DNA of 64,000 nt from Clostridiales bacterium. Its GTDB lineage: Bacteria > Acidobacteriota > Aminicenantia > Aminicenantales > UBA8522. Shown here one piece after another: positions 8,734-17,161 of this stretch. The stretch lies in the NCBI GenBank assembly GCA_029907205.1, contig JARYMI010000005.1:57982-121981 (forward strand), given 5' to 3'. Numbering within the stretch: position 1 is the stretch's first letter; each line of letters starts with the position of its first letter. The translations under genes were made by a program, and so were the position numbers. The notes below the pieces were generated by a model, which saw only the letters and a list, made by a program, of their open reading frames with translations, made no database searches and was not told the DNA's origin.

Positions 8734-9819
8734 TTAAAGGACTTTTTTTAAGACGTTGATGAGTTTTCGATTCTGCTCCTCGGTGCCTATGGTGATGCGC
8801 AGAGCATGGGGAAATCCGTATTCTTTGATTGTTCGGGTGATGACCCCGTGCTTCTGCAGGGCCTCGAAGACAACCTGGCTGTCCCTGCCAAAATCGACAA
8901 AGATGAAATTGGCATAGGTCGGCAGATAAAAAAGGCCCAGTTTCTCATACGCATCGTAGAGATATTTCTTCCCGGCGTCGTTGACGGCTTTTCCTTTCTT
9001 GATATGGTCGGCATCGTCCAGGGCGGCCATCCCGGCGACCTGAGAAAGGCGGTTGACGTTGAAGGAGATGCGGAGCTTGGCCAGGTTGGCGATAGTTTCC
9101 TTGGACGAGATTCCATACCCGAGGCGGACTCCAGCTAGGCCATATATCTTGGAGAACGTGCGCAGGATCACGATATTTTTGCCCTGGCGAAGATAGGTGA
9201 AAGAATCTGGGTACTCAGGGTCATCGATGTAATCATAATAGGCTTCGTCCATGATGACCAGGATGTCATCGGGGATTTTCTTGAAAAACTCGTCAGCCGC
9301 ATCCTTGGTGACCATGGTTCCTGTCGGGTTATTGGGGTTGGCGATGTAGACGAGGCGAGTGTTCTTTTTGATTGCCTTGAGCATGCGCTTGAGGTCGTGG
9401 GTGTGATTCTTCATCGGCACTTCGATCAATTCGCCGTCGGCGATGCGGACAGCGATTTTAAACCAGATAAACGCGCCTTCGCTGACGATCGCGCTGTGTT
9501 CCGGGTCGAGATAAGCAAGGGCGGCAAGAGGCAGGATTTCCACCGATCCGTTGGCGACAAAGAGGTTCTCTGGCTCAAGACCCAATCTTCCGGCCAGCTT
9601 TTCCTTGAAATAATAGCAGTTGTCGTCGGGATAGAGGTTGGCTTCTTTTAAGGCCCTTCTGATTGCTCGAGTTGCCAGAGGAGAAGGCCCCAGAGGATTT
9701 TCGTTCGAGGCTAATTTAATTATTTCTCCTTTCAATCTCAGTTCTCGGGCCACTTGCTCAACGGGCTTGCCCGGCTTGTACGGGCTGATTTTCTTCAGGA
9801 AGTCTCTGGGTTGAATCAT
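8734..9819 (-). CDS. hisC: HisC-like class I/II aminotransferase
   Basis: 361 residues, fold-type I PLP aminotransferase. It carries KLASNENPLGPSP near residue 35, NPNNPTG at 161-167, DEAYYDYI at 191, and the PLP lysine K224 in FSKIYGLAGVRLGYG. All are typical of histidinol-phosphate aminotransferase. No other histidine-biosynthesis gene is nearby. With a tyrosine phenol-lyase-like gene downstream (26 bases) and ilvE upstream (9 bases), it may instead transaminate aromatic amino acids, a known side role of HisC paralogues. Cytoplasmic, mid-operon. Confidence 0.85.
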   Translation of the reverse strand: MIQPRDFLKKISPYKPGKPVEQVARELRLKGEIIKLASNENPLGPSPLATRAIRRALKEANLYPDDNCYYFKEKLAGRLGLEPENLFVANGSVEILPLAALAYLDPEHSAIVSEGAFIWFKIAVRIADGELIEVPMKNHTHDLKRMLKAIKKNTRLVYIANPNNPTGTMVTKDAADEFFKKIPDDILVIMDEAYYDYIDDPEYPDSFTYLRQGKNIVILRTFSKIYGLAGVRLGYGISSKETIANLAKLRISFNVNRLSQVAGMAALDDADHIKKGKAVNDAGKKYLYDAYEKLGLFYLPTYANFIFVDFGRDSQVVFEALQKHGVITRTIKEYGFPHALRITIGTEEQNRKLINVLKKVL

Positions 9820-9828
9820 GGCGTCCTT

Positions 9829-10794
9829 TCAGCTTGCGACATAGGTCAGCCATTTTTTGTATCGAGGGATTTTTCCGGTGACGATATCTTCGAACATCTG
9901 CCTGAGCCGGGCCGTCGTTTCTCCCACCCGGCCAGAGCCAATGGTGTATTTGGTTGGCTTCGTGCCCGGGTTGGAAGCGTCGGTGACCTCGATGATGGGA
10001 GTGATCTCAACGGCTGTGCCGCTAAAGAAAGCTTCGTCGGCCCCGAAAAATTCTTCCTTGGTTATTGGGCCAACTGCCGTCTTGATGCCGCTGTCTTCGG
10101 CGATCTCCAGCACGCTTGTCCTGGTGATGCCCTCCAGGATGGATTCGGAGCTGTCGTTTGTCTTCAGCAAGCTGTCTTTCCAGATGAAAATATTTTCGCC
10201 AGGGCCTTCGGCGACATTCCCCTCGAGGTTCAGGAAGACAGCCTCATCGTATCCTTTGGCCCTGGCCTCCATGCCTGAAATCGTCGACTGGACATAGGCC
10301 CCTCCAAGTTTCGCATTCATGTCCAACTGGCTGCGGTGGACTCGGGGCCGGTGGGTGATGAGCACGCTCACGCCGGCTGCGGATTTCTCCCCTAAGTAGG
10401 CGCCCCACTCCCAAGTTCCGATGACGAGCTCGACAGGGCAAAACTTGGGGACGAGGCCCAGGTTTCCGTAAGAATAGAAAAGAAGAGGCCGGATGTACGC
10501 GGATTCAAGCTTGCTCTCGTGGAGAGTGAGCTTGATTGCTTCGATGATCTCCTCCCTGGTGTAGGGAACCTTCATGCCAATCACGGCCGCTGAATAGAGA
10601 AATCGGTCGACATGCTCGGGAAGCCGGAAGATGGCGGGTCCATTGGCTGTCTTATAAGCCCGAATTCCTTCGAAAACAGATCCCCCGTAATGAAGGGCAA
10701 AGGCCATCGGATGGATATGGGCGTCAGCCCAGGCGTAGAATTTCCCGTTGTGCCAGTATTTCTCGGCCTTGGGAAAGTGGGTCGTATCGAACAT
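9829..10794 (-). CDS. ilvE: Branched-chain amino acid aminotransferase
   Basis: 321 residues, fold-type IV PLP enzyme. The PLP lysine is K162 in LDMNAKLGGAYVQS. The substrate-loop region GYDEAVFLNLEGNVAEGPGENIF and the SGTAVEITPI segment are characteristic of IlvE. It interconverts leucine, isoleucine and valine with their 2-oxo acids. It is the first gene of the minus-strand operon ilvE-hisC-lyase-trmO; the next start lies nine bases after its stop. A leader with a promoter and a strong hairpin precedes it. In a fermentative organism it could run in the degradative direction, but that is inference. Confidence 0.93.
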   Translation of the reverse strand: MFDTTHFPKAEKYWHNGKFYAWADAHIHPMAFALHYGGSVFEGIRAYKTANGPAIFRLPEHVDRFLYSAAVIGMKVPYTREEIIEAIKLTLHESKLESAYIRPLLFYSYGNLGLVPKFCPVELVIGTWEWGAYLGEKSAAGVSVLITHRPRVHRSQLDMNAKLGGAYVQSTISGMEARAKGYDEAVFLNLEGNVAEGPGENIFIWKDSLLKTNDSSESILEGITRTSVLEIAEDSGIKTAVGPITKEEFFGADEAFFSGTAVEITPIIEVTDASNPGTKPTKYTIGSGRVGETTARLRQMFEDIVTGKIPRYKKWLTYVAS

Positions 10795-10853
10795 CCATAA
10801 CTCCTTGGATTATGATTGAGACGGATAGAATGAATTAGACACCCCCCCTCGGT

Positions 10854-10950
10854 CGGCTCGAAGAGCCGGTTGACCACGCGTCTATCTTTCTTGAAGGCGA
10901 GCCTCTCAGTTAAAAAAGAGAATTTAGCACAATTGACGAGGCGATTGCAA
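10854..10950 (-). promoter_or_regulatory. Promoter and leader hairpin of the ilvE operon
   Basis: On the reverse strand TTGCAA (10950-10945) and TAAATT (10926-10921) are separated by 18 bases, each matching 4 of 6 consensus positions. About 50 bases downstream, in the putative leader, is a perfect 6-base stem CGGCTC/GAGCCG (10868-10854) with a 3-base loop. A G-rich run follows it rather than a U-tract, so it is not a classic terminator. Confidence 0.4.
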
Positions 10951-10978
10951 ATACTTGGTCCTCGTCAGCTTGTCTCGG

Positions 10979-11902
10979 TCATTTTGGTTCATAGAAGTCC
11001 CTGCCTTTGTGCCTGACAACCCTGATTTTCTTCGCGCTCAAAAGGTCGTTGAGTTGGCGGAGGACCTCCGCCTTGTTCCTTCCGAGCGCTGCGGCGATAT
11101 CCTTGGTGGTCGCGGGTCTCCTGGAGACGAGCGAAAGGATGGCCTCCTCGAGTGATCCGGCAGCTGCCGGCTGCGGTTTTTTGTGGAAATCGGCCACAAT
11201 TTCGGCTGGTCCGCCCAACTGAGCTCTTATTTCCTCAAGCTCTTCCCGGGTCAGAGGAAAAGCCCACCTTTCGGCCGGCGGCCTGACGACCGTGTTAAGA
11301 TGGACACGGTCCGGGTTTATCCTCGCGATGGCCTTTTTGAGCGCCTCGATGTCCGCCGGAGAATCGTTAATTCCTTTGACGAGCACAACTTCAAGCCAAA
11401 TCTCACCCGTAAAGTCCCGGCGGAAGCTTTCCAGCCCCTTGACGACGACCTTGATTTTAACCGAGGCCTCAGGTCGGTTCACTTTTTTGAATGTCGGGGC
11501 CGTGGCGGCATCAAGTGAAGGGATGACGACGTCAGCTTCAAGGAGAGATTCCCTTACGGATTTTTGTGATATGAGCGAGCTGTTGGTCAAGACGGCGACA
11601 GGAATGGGAGTGAGTTTCTTGATCTCGCGGATGAGTTTTCCGATCAGCCGGTTGAGGGTTGGCTCACCTGAGCCGGAGAAAGTGATAAAATCAATCCTCT
11701 GCCCGGAACGAAGGGCGGCTCTGATGGACTGGAGTATCTCTTGAGATGAGAAAAATTTTCGCCTTACGATGGTCTTTTTTTTCGTCCGGCCGAGCTGACA
11801 GTAGATGCAGTCGAACGAGCACGTCTTGAGGGGGATGATATCCACTCCGAGCGAGAACCCGAGCCTCCTTGACGGCACGGGACCATAGACATGAGCACTC
11901 AT
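10979..11902 (-). CDS. Radical SAM protein (COG0731-type) with C-terminal winged helix
   Basis: 307 residues. The radical-SAM cluster motif is C28-C32-C35 in LKTCSFDCIYCQLGRT, close to the N-terminus after YGPVPSRRLGFSLGVD, a signature of the COG0731 (TYW1-related) Fe-S oxidoreductases. FSGSGEPTLN at about residue 80 is the SAM-binding GGE-like motif. The last ~70 residues (ILSLVSRRPATTKDIAAALG) look like a winged-helix DNA-binding domain. The reaction is unknown. Its ATG overlaps the stop of a small Cys-rich gene by four bases, so the two are co-translated and may act together. Confidence 0.8.
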   Translation of the reverse strand: MSAHVYGPVPSRRLGFSLGVDIIPLKTCSFDCIYCQLGRTKKKTIVRRKFFSSQEILQSIRAALRSGQRIDFITFSGSGEPTLNRLIGKLIREIKKLTPIPVAVLTNSSLISQKSVRESLLEADVVIPSLDAATAPTFKKVNRPEASVKIKVVVKGLESFRRDFTGEIWLEVVLVKGINDSPADIEALKKAIARINPDRVHLNTVVRPPAERWAFPLTREELEEIRAQLGGPAEIVADFHKKPQPAAAGSLEEAILSLVSRRPATTKDIAAALGRNKAEVLRQLNDLLSAKKIRVVRHKGRDFYEPK

Positions 11903-12099
11903 TTATCTTTATAAATAGAGATAAACCGGCCGAGCGACCGGTCGTACGTTTTCTCCACCGGATCGGGGAAGAAACAGGCGGGAAGCTCCCTGCTTCGCCA
12001 GTGATAGGCAAGGCACTCACAGCAGATGCCCTTGCGGCTGCACGGCTCCCAGGTGCAGTTGCATCGGGCCAGGTTGTCTTGGCTGCGGCATTTATCCAT
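11899..12099 (-). CDS. Small cysteine-rich protein (DUF6485-like)
   Basis: 66 residues if started at the ATG at 12099, which has GGAGG five bases upstream; a longer start at 12111 adds four residues but lacks a site. The sequence CNCTWEPCSRKGICCECLAYH has seven cysteines in 17 residues, followed by RELPACFF, the pattern I associate with DUF6485. The Cys arrangement suggests a zinc or Fe-S binding knuckle. It is translationally coupled (ATGA) to the radical SAM gene. Function unknown. Confidence 0.75.
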   Translation of the reverse strand: MDKCRSQDNLARCNCTWEPCSRKGICCECLAYHWRSRELPACFFPDPVEKTYDRSLGRFISIYKDK

Positions 12100-12141
12100 G
12101 TCGGCCTCCATCGTCTATTTGTTCGGGATTTTGCTCTCCTG

Positions 12142-13332
12142 TCAAGGGATTTGGGCCAGGGCCTGGTCGAGGTCGGCGATCAAGTCCTCTTCTCCTTCGC
12201 AGCCGACGGAAATGCGGACAAGGTCGTCGGTGATCCCCGCTTTTTCTCTTTCCGGCTTGGGGACGCCGGCGTGAGTCATGCTGGCCGGGTGTTCAATCAG
12301 AGTCTCGACACCTCCGAGCGAGACGGCGCGGGTGCAAAGCTTCACAGAGTTGATCACTCGTCGGCCGGATTCAAGCCCCCCCTTAGGTCCAAAACAGATC
12401 ATTGACCCGAACCCGTCCATCTGCTCTTTGGCCAGAGCGTACTGGGGATGAGATTCAAGCCCCGGGTAGTTTACCCAGATCACTTTTGGATGAGTGGAGA
12501 GGAAGCTGGCGACCTCAAGGGCGTTTTTCTGACACTTGTCCATGCGCAGGGCTAACGTCTTCACGCCCCTCAGAACAAGCCAGGCTTGGTGGGGGTCCAT
12601 GGTGCCACCCATGAGAGTCAGGATTTTTCGGAGGCGGTCGAAATCGCTTTTTTCTTTAGGAATGATCATCCCCCCGACGACATCGCTGTGGCCGTTGAGA
12701 AACTTGGTCAGGCTATGGATGACGATATCGGCGCCCAGCTCAAGGGGGCGCTGGACGACGGGGCTTGAAAATGTGTTGTCCACGACAAGGAGAAGCCCTT
12801 TCTCTTTGCACAGACGACTGCAGGCACGAATATCGGTCAGGATCAGGGTCGGGTTGGCCGGGGTTTCGATAAAGAGCATTTTTGTTGACCGTTTGAGACA
12901 GGCCGTGATGTTGCTGAGGCCGGATGTGTCGACGAAATCGGCCTCGATGCCAAAGCGGCTGAATTCTTTCTCTAAGACAGTCCGGGTGGGGCCATAGACG
13001 GCCGCTGTGCCGATGATGTGATCTCCCTGGTTGAGGTAGGAAAGGCACACGGTTGTGATGGCGGCCATGCCCGAAGCTGTGGCCAGGCCTCCGCAACCGC
13101 CTTCAAGAGCGGCCACGCAGTCCTCCAGGGCCTTGGTCGTAGGGTTGCCGATGCGCGTGTAAATGTAGCCGTCATCCTGGCCGGCAAACCGGGCGGCCCC
13201 CTGCTCTGCTGATTGAAACGCAAAGGTGGACGACTGGAAGATGGGAACAGACACGCCGCCGAAAAGAGGGTCGGGGTGCTGCCCGGCGTGGATAACTTTC
13301 GTATAAGGGCTGCGGAATGTCTTTTCTTTCAA
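12142..13332 (-). CDS. Cys/Met metabolism PLP enzyme (gamma-lyase / gamma-synthase family)
   Basis: 396 residues. Family motifs: YTRIGNPTTKALE (residues 58-70), ETPANPTL (156-163) and the PLP lysine K210 in IHSLTKFLNGHSDVVGG. This family includes methionine gamma-lyase, cystathionine gamma-synthase/lyase and O-acetylhomoserine sulfhydrylase. The cysteine normally found at position 116 of methionine gamma-lyases is replaced (YGPTRT, P115), which argues against a strict gamma-lyase. It starts with TTG behind a clear GGAGG. A 163-base piece of this gene is duplicated at 16977-17139. The exact reaction cannot be fixed from sequence. Confidence 0.85.
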   Translation of the reverse strand: MKEKTFRSPYTKVIHAGQHPDPLFGGVSVPIFQSSTFAFQSAEQGAARFAGQDDGYIYTRIGNPTTKALEDCVAALEGGCGGLATASGMAAITTVCLSYLNQGDHIIGTAAVYGPTRTVLEKEFSRFGIEADFVDTSGLSNITACLKRSTKMLFIETPANPTLILTDIRACSRLCKEKGLLLVVDNTFSSPVVQRPLELGADIVIHSLTKFLNGHSDVVGGMIIPKEKSDFDRLRKILTLMGGTMDPHQAWLVLRGVKTLALRMDKCQKNALEVASFLSTHPKVIWVNYPGLESHPQYALAKEQMDGFGSMICFGPKGGLESGRRVINSVKLCTRAVSLGGVETLIEHPASMTHAGVPKPEREKAGITDDLVRISVGCEGEEDLIADLDQALAQIP

Positions 13333-13390
13333 GCCAATCCTCCTTTTTTCTGACTGCGGTTTTCGCAGATGATAGTAGAAATTATTTTGC

Positions 13391-13625
13391 GGATAAGAAA
13401 TTCGTTTTCTGCTGGGCCGGCCGAATGGGCATTCATGCGTCTTATTTGCCTCCTCCCATCGTCACGAATGGTAAAAAATAATGGGCATCGATGTCAAATT
13501 GAGCAAAAAATGGCGGAAGATAGGCTGAAAAGTCCAGGGAAATTATAAAAGCATTTAGAATCCGATAGACCTCTCCTCCCGGTCAAAAAGAGAATTACGA
13601 AAAATACTCAGCCGAGGTCTCGGCG
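13391..13625. repeat. Long intergenic repeat, copy A (upstream of Cys/Met PLP gene)
   Basis: Starts GGATAAGAAATTCGTTTTCT and runs through CCGAATGGGCATTCATGC, CCTCCTCCCATCGTCA, AAAAAATAATGGGC and GAGCAAAAAATGGCGGAAGA. It closely matches 16775-16983 (copy B) and, more weakly over its first 90 bases, 18668-18757 (copy C). The end contains the R-family repeat. I see no gene in 13333-13709 apart from these repeats and the promoter at 13660. Confidence 0.75.
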
Positions 13626-13630
13626 GCCAC
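13575..13630. repeat. Dispersed intergenic repeat, family R (copy R2, most complete)
   Basis: Contains CCTCCCGGTCAAAAAGAGAA, then TTACGAAAAATACTCAGCCG and AGGTCTCGGCGGCCA. The best-preserved copy of the family; other copies lie at 1440, 16941, 23688 and 45817. Confidence 0.6.
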
Positions 13631-13659
13631 CAAGAGCTCCTGCGACACGATCCGAGGAA

Positions 13660-13688
13660 TTGTTTTTGCTGGTGTGTTTCGTTATAGT
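13660..13688 (+). promoter_or_regulatory. Putative promoter of the amidase gene
   Basis: TTGTTT and TATAGT (5 of 6 consensus) are separated by 17 bases. Transcription would start near 13695, just ahead of a GAGGAGG ribosome site (13697-13703) and the ATG at 13710. Confidence 0.45.
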
Positions 13689-13709
13689 GGCCGCATGAGG
13701 AGGAATTCC

Positions 13710-14681
13710 ATGAAATCCAGAAACTTGATTTGCTTCGTCCTCGTGAGCCTGATTGCCGCGGCTCCTGCGCTCGCCAAAGTCCATCATTTCAAGCCGAAAA
13801 AAGGGTATCTCACCTATGCCGTCCGCGAGCCGGTTCTGCGCGTCAACCCGGGCGACACGGTCGAGACGCACACGCTGTTTTCAGATTTCTTCACCGAGAA
13901 GGACGGTCCGTGGCCGGGAGAGGTGGGGCCGGTTTATGTTCGAGGTGTGACGCCCGATGACACGCTTGTCGTCAGGATCCTCAAAATCCGGCCGAACATC
14001 GACACCGGTCGATCCGGCACATCCGAGTCCTACGCCTTGCTGACCGCTACCGACATGACGCCCATGCTCCACGAGCCCGTTCCGAAGAAGGTCTATATCT
14101 GGAAAATCGACAGGGAGAGGATGACGGCCTCGCTCAACCTTCCTGGAAGTCGGATGAAATCCATCGAGGTCGAGCTCAAGCCCATGCTCGGCCGTCTGGC
14201 TACGGCTCCTCCGGGAGACCAAGCGATCCCCGGTGGGGTGCCTTCGAACTTCGGCGGCAACATGGACGCCTCGGACCTCTGTGAGGGAGCGACCGTGTAT
14301 CTGCCGGTCTTCCATGAAGGCGCGTACGTCTACTTTGGCGATGTCCACGCCCTCCAGGGCGACGGCGAGATCATCGGCATGGGCATCGAGACCACGGCCG
14401 ACGTGACGCTCCAGTTCAATGTCATCAAGGGGAAGAAGATCGCGTGGCCGCGGCTGGAGAACGATGAGTTCATCATGGTGGCCGGGTCGGTGCGGCCACT
14501 CATCGATGCCTTCCGTATCGCCCATGTGGAGATGGTGAAGTGGCTCGAGTCGGACTACGGGTTCGAACGCTGGGAGGCGCTCGAGGTCCTGTCGCAGGTT
14601 GGAAGTGCTCGGGTGGCCAACGTCGTCGACCCCAATTTTACCGTGGTGGCGAAATTCCCCAAAAAGTATTTGCCCCGCTAA
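13710..14681 (+). CDS. Exported acetamidase/formamidase-family protein
   Basis: 323 residues from the ATG at 13710, chosen because GAGGAGG lies six bases upstream; an in-frame ATG at 13674 would add 12 residues but precedes the site. It has a signal peptide (RNLICFVLVSLIAAAPALA) then the FmdA/AmdA fold: LRVNPGDTVETHTLFSD, GPVYVRGVTPDDTL, GGNMDASDLCEGATVYLPVF and FGDVHALQGDGEI. The family hydrolyses short amides to acid and ammonia, normally in the cytoplasm, so export is notable. GC looks higher than in its neighbours (many C/G third positions), and it is bracketed by dispersed repeats, which suggests it was acquired. Substrate unknown. Confidence 0.85.
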   Translation: MKSRNLICFVLVSLIAAAPALAKVHHFKPKKGYLTYAVREPVLRVNPGDTVETHTLFSDFFTEKDGPWPGEVGPVYVRGVTPDDTLVVRILKIRPNIDTGRSGTSESYALLTATDMTPMLHEPVPKKVYIWKIDRERMTASLNLPGSRMKSIEVELKPMLGRLATAPPGDQAIPGGVPSNFGGNMDASDLCEGATVYLPVFHEGAYVYFGDVHALQGDGEIIGMGIETTADVTLQFNVIKGKKIAWPRLENDEFIMVAGSVRPLIDAFRIAHVEMVKWLESDYGFERWEALEVLSQVGSARVANVVDPNFTVVAKFPKKYLPR

Positions 14682-14770
14682 CTTGAGGGATGAGGTCTTA
14701 ACATTTAACAAGCCTGGAAGATATCGCTTTACTAAAAAATGGGCCCAACATATATTTCCTGCTTCGGGTG

Positions 14771-15666
14771 TTAGTGGATATGAAGTTCATACTGGCTGGT
14801 GGCTTCGTTGTATTCCACCCAGACGAAGCGATCCTGTTCAACATCAAAGGTCTGGGCAAAATGATGGGGAACGCTGTAATAAATCTCCTTCGGGAATTGA
14901 AACCTGCGGTCAATTATCTTGCCCCGAAGGTCCATTATTATGACCTCATTGAGGGCACCCTTTCGGGCTGGAGTAACCACATAGATTTTGCCGCTGTTTA
15001 TCTTAAAGGCTGCAAATGACGGAAAGTAATCGGGGAAAATCGGGCGATAGTTTTCCAGGAATCTTTCTGACAGGTTCCTGATAACATAGTCACGATACTC
15101 CTTTGTGACCTTAATTTTCTCAATCGGGTGACGAATCTCATAGAGAAGATTGCCAGTTTCATCAAAAATGGATATGGATAAGCCTTTGCTGGAATCAGCC
15201 ACAAAGATCTTATTGTCGTACATCAAGTAAGAAAAATATTCCCTGACCATCAATCCATCCTGTTTTTCAGACCTTGTTCCGGGTGACGGAGGCGGAGGCG
15301 GGAAAACGTCAGGTACTGGGAGCAGGCGCTTTAAAGGTTTCCCCGCCTCATCATAAATAATGAATGTTGATAGAAGCCACCAAGGTAAGTGAACTCACCG
15401 GGCCCCTGACCTGGCCGGCCGATGCGCTTAAGGAAACGGCCGGTTTCAAAGGAGTAAACAGCTATATCTTTTTTATCCTGGATATAGACTTTCCCGTGAT
15501 CGGCGCGGACGTGGGTGGCTGATTCAAGCTCGGGCAGCGGAATTATTTTTGGCTTCTGGTCAGGTCTGGCGAAGAGTAAACCCGGCTCACATAGAAAAGT
15601 CAGCAACAAACAGCCCAGCCCGATCATGACAGCTGATTGAGGTATCCTGAATTGGCCGATTTTCAT
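14771..15666 (-). pseudogene. Degraded 6-bladed beta-propeller gene
   Basis: The N-terminal part starts at the ATG at 15666 (GGAGG upstream): MKIGQFRIPQ, a signal segment, then GRFLKRIGRPGQGPGEFTYL. It runs out of frame and stops at 15331. The C-terminal part continues in another frame from about 15350 (IYDEAGKPLKRLLPVPD...) through FSYLMYDNKIFVADSSKG to a stop at 14771. Joined, they make a 6-bladed beta-propeller of the type encoded next door. Roughly 100 residues expected between the GEFTYLGG blade and the IYDEAGKPL blade are missing, so it carries an internal deletion plus a frameshift. If either half is still made it would not fold as a complete propeller. Confidence 0.7.
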
Positions 15667-15705
15667 TGGCCTTCCTCCATAATAAACAGATAATATTCTC
15701 AACTG

Positions 15706-16734
15706 TTATTCACTAAGCGAGCAGCGGATGACTTTAGGGTAATTTTCCTGGTTTACAAAATAAAGCTTTCCTTCATAGTCAGAGGCCATCAGCACACCGT
15801 GGAGTTCCAGGCTGCCCACTTGTCTCCCGTTAAGAAACAGGTCAGCCTCCCCGGCTTCATTCTTATATGAAATAAAATAGACAAGGATGTATTTACCGGC
15901 AGGCAGGATGGCGGCAGCAGTGGAGACAAAACCCCGGCCTTTCTGAGTAAGCGGCTCGTAAATTTCGCTGGTCCCTTTTAAGGTTGTCTTCAACTGGCTG
16001 TCTTTGAAGATCAGTACTTCATAGCGGTACTGGTTGAGGACGAAAACCCGGCCGTCCTTGGAACAGGAGAAAATCAAAGGTGCCCCAAACATCGGCATCA
16101 TCTTCATCGGTTCAAATTTCTTGGGAACTTCCAGGATATCGCCGAAGGAGCCGAGCACCTGGCCTTCTGAATTAAAGACATGCAGAACCTTCCCTTCGTG
16201 CGGACCGATGCCCACAATCTCTTCTGTCCCGGGGGAGCGGATGCAGCTTACGTGGAAGCTCACAGAAAAGGTGCGAAGATAATTCCCGGCCGCATCGTAG
16301 ACAACCATTTTCCGGTCGCCGTTGATGAAAAGAAGGCCCGAAGGGGTAGCGGCGATTCCGCTTATCTGATTCATTTCCTGAGGGCCCTGTCCCGCGGGCA
16401 CATCAATTTTCCGCAGGAACCTTCCAGAACCATCAAAAACCCTGACCTGGCGGTTCTTGTAATCAACAACATAAATATTTCCTCGGGCATCTGTATCAAC
16501 ATAACTGATGCTGCCGAATATCAGGTTTTCGTCACCGCTTTCTGTGCCAATGGTCAGCTCGGGAACAAGCTTTAATGAAGGCTTCTGGGCAGTGGCCGGG
16601 ATGGCGGCTGAAAGGAGAAGATAGAGCAGCAGACAAGGAGCCAGGCAGGATACCAAGAATATCCCCAAAAGGGAATCAGGTTTTTGCCCAGTCAGCCCTG
16701 ATAATTGCTTTTTTTGGCTGTGCTTTCGCCTCAA
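15706..16734 (-). CDS. Exported 6-bladed beta-propeller (NHL-like) protein
   Basis: 342 residues starting at a TTG with GGGAGG six bases upstream. An N-terminal basic and hydrophobic stretch (LLGIFLVSCLAPCLLLYLLL...ATAQ) is a signal sequence. It is followed by repeated beta-propeller blades such as [28 protein letters not shown] and SGLLFINGDRKMVVYDAAGNYLRTF. The pattern G-xx-YVxD-xxNxxVxVFD is characteristic of NHL-type blades that mediate binding outside the cell. It precedes the degraded paralogue by about 40 bases, so the two arose by tandem duplication. Ligand unknown. Confidence 0.8.
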   Translation of the reverse strand: MRRKHSQKKQLSGLTGQKPDSLLGIFLVSCLAPCLLLYLLLSAAIPATAQKPSLKLVPELTIGTESGDENLIFGSISYVDTDARGNIYVVDYKNRQVRVFDGSGRFLRKIDVPAGQGPQEMNQISGIAATPSGLLFINGDRKMVVYDAAGNYLRTFSVSFHVSCIRSPGTEEIVGIGPHEGKVLHVFNSEGQVLGSFGDILEVPKKFEPMKMMPMFGAPLIFSCSKDGRVFVLNQYRYEVLIFKDSQLKTTLKGTSEIYEPLTQKGRGFVSTAAAILPAGKYILVYFISYKNEAGEADLFLNGRQVGSLELHGVLMASDYEGKLYFVNQENYPKVIRCSLSE

Positions 16735-16774
16735 TTCATACCTCCCTTATTTTAATTATCATAACTGTAGTTGT

Positions 16775-16983
16775 GGATAAGAAATTCGTTTTCTGCTGGG
16801 CTGGCCGAATGGGCATTCATGCGCCAATTTTGCCTCCTCCCATCGTCATGAATGATAAAAAATAATGGGCGTGGATGTCCACTTGAGCAAAAAATGGCGG
16901 AAGATGGGCTGAAGAGTCTAGGGAAATTATAAAAGCATTTCAAAAAGAGAATCACGAAAAAACTCAGGCGAAGTCTCGGCGCC
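16775..16983. repeat. Long intergenic repeat, copy B
   Basis: Matches copy A (13391-13625) over about 210 bases with scattered substitutions; it lacks the CTCCCGGTC block but retains AAAAAGAGAATCACGAAAAA and CTCAGGCGAAGTCTCGGCG. At its right end it is fused directly to a fragment of the Cys/Met PLP gene. The gap 16735-17255 otherwise holds only that fragment and a GGGGAC palindrome. Confidence 0.75.
16941..16982. repeat. Dispersed intergenic repeat, family R (copy R3)
   Basis: CAAAAAGAGAATCACGAAAA followed by CTCAGGCGAAGTCTCGGC, a variant of the R consensus; ends at the junction with the duplicated gene fragment. Confidence 0.55.
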
Positions 16984-17139
16984 CAGTTCAAGGGGGCGCT
17001 GGACGACGGGGCTTGAAAATGTGTTGTCCACGACAAGGAGAAGCTCTTTCTCTTTGCACAGACGACCGCAGGCACGAATATCGGTCAGGATCAGGGTCGG
17101 GTTGGCCGGGGTTTCGATAAAGAGCATTTTTGTTGTCCG
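16977..17139 (-). pseudogene. Duplicated internal fragment of the Cys/Met PLP enzyme gene
   Basis: 163 bases nearly identical (four differences by eye) to 12729-12891 inside the Cys/Met PLP enzyme gene, same orientation. It encodes the KMLFIETPANPTLILTDIR to VVQRPLELGA segment without a start, the N-terminus or the PLP lysine. High identity means a recent copy. Its left end joins repeat copy B at a shared TCGGCG. Confidence 0.85.
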
Positions 17140-17161
17140 TAACAAGCCCCTTGGTGATTTT

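Noticed and set aside
10861-10925. CTGAGA-containing leader of ilvE as a TPP riboswitch
   Set aside because: Only the short CTGAGA string is present; the second conserved half of the TPP aptamer is missing.
13881-14711. 276-codon reverse-strand frame opposite the amidase
   Set aside because: Produced by high GC third positions of the amidase gene; composition rich in His/Arg/Asp with no motif.
14771-15702. Two separate small genes at 14771-15253 and 15331-15702
   Set aside because: They are N- and C-terminal parts of one beta-propeller, on the same strand, interrupted by a frame change and deletion.
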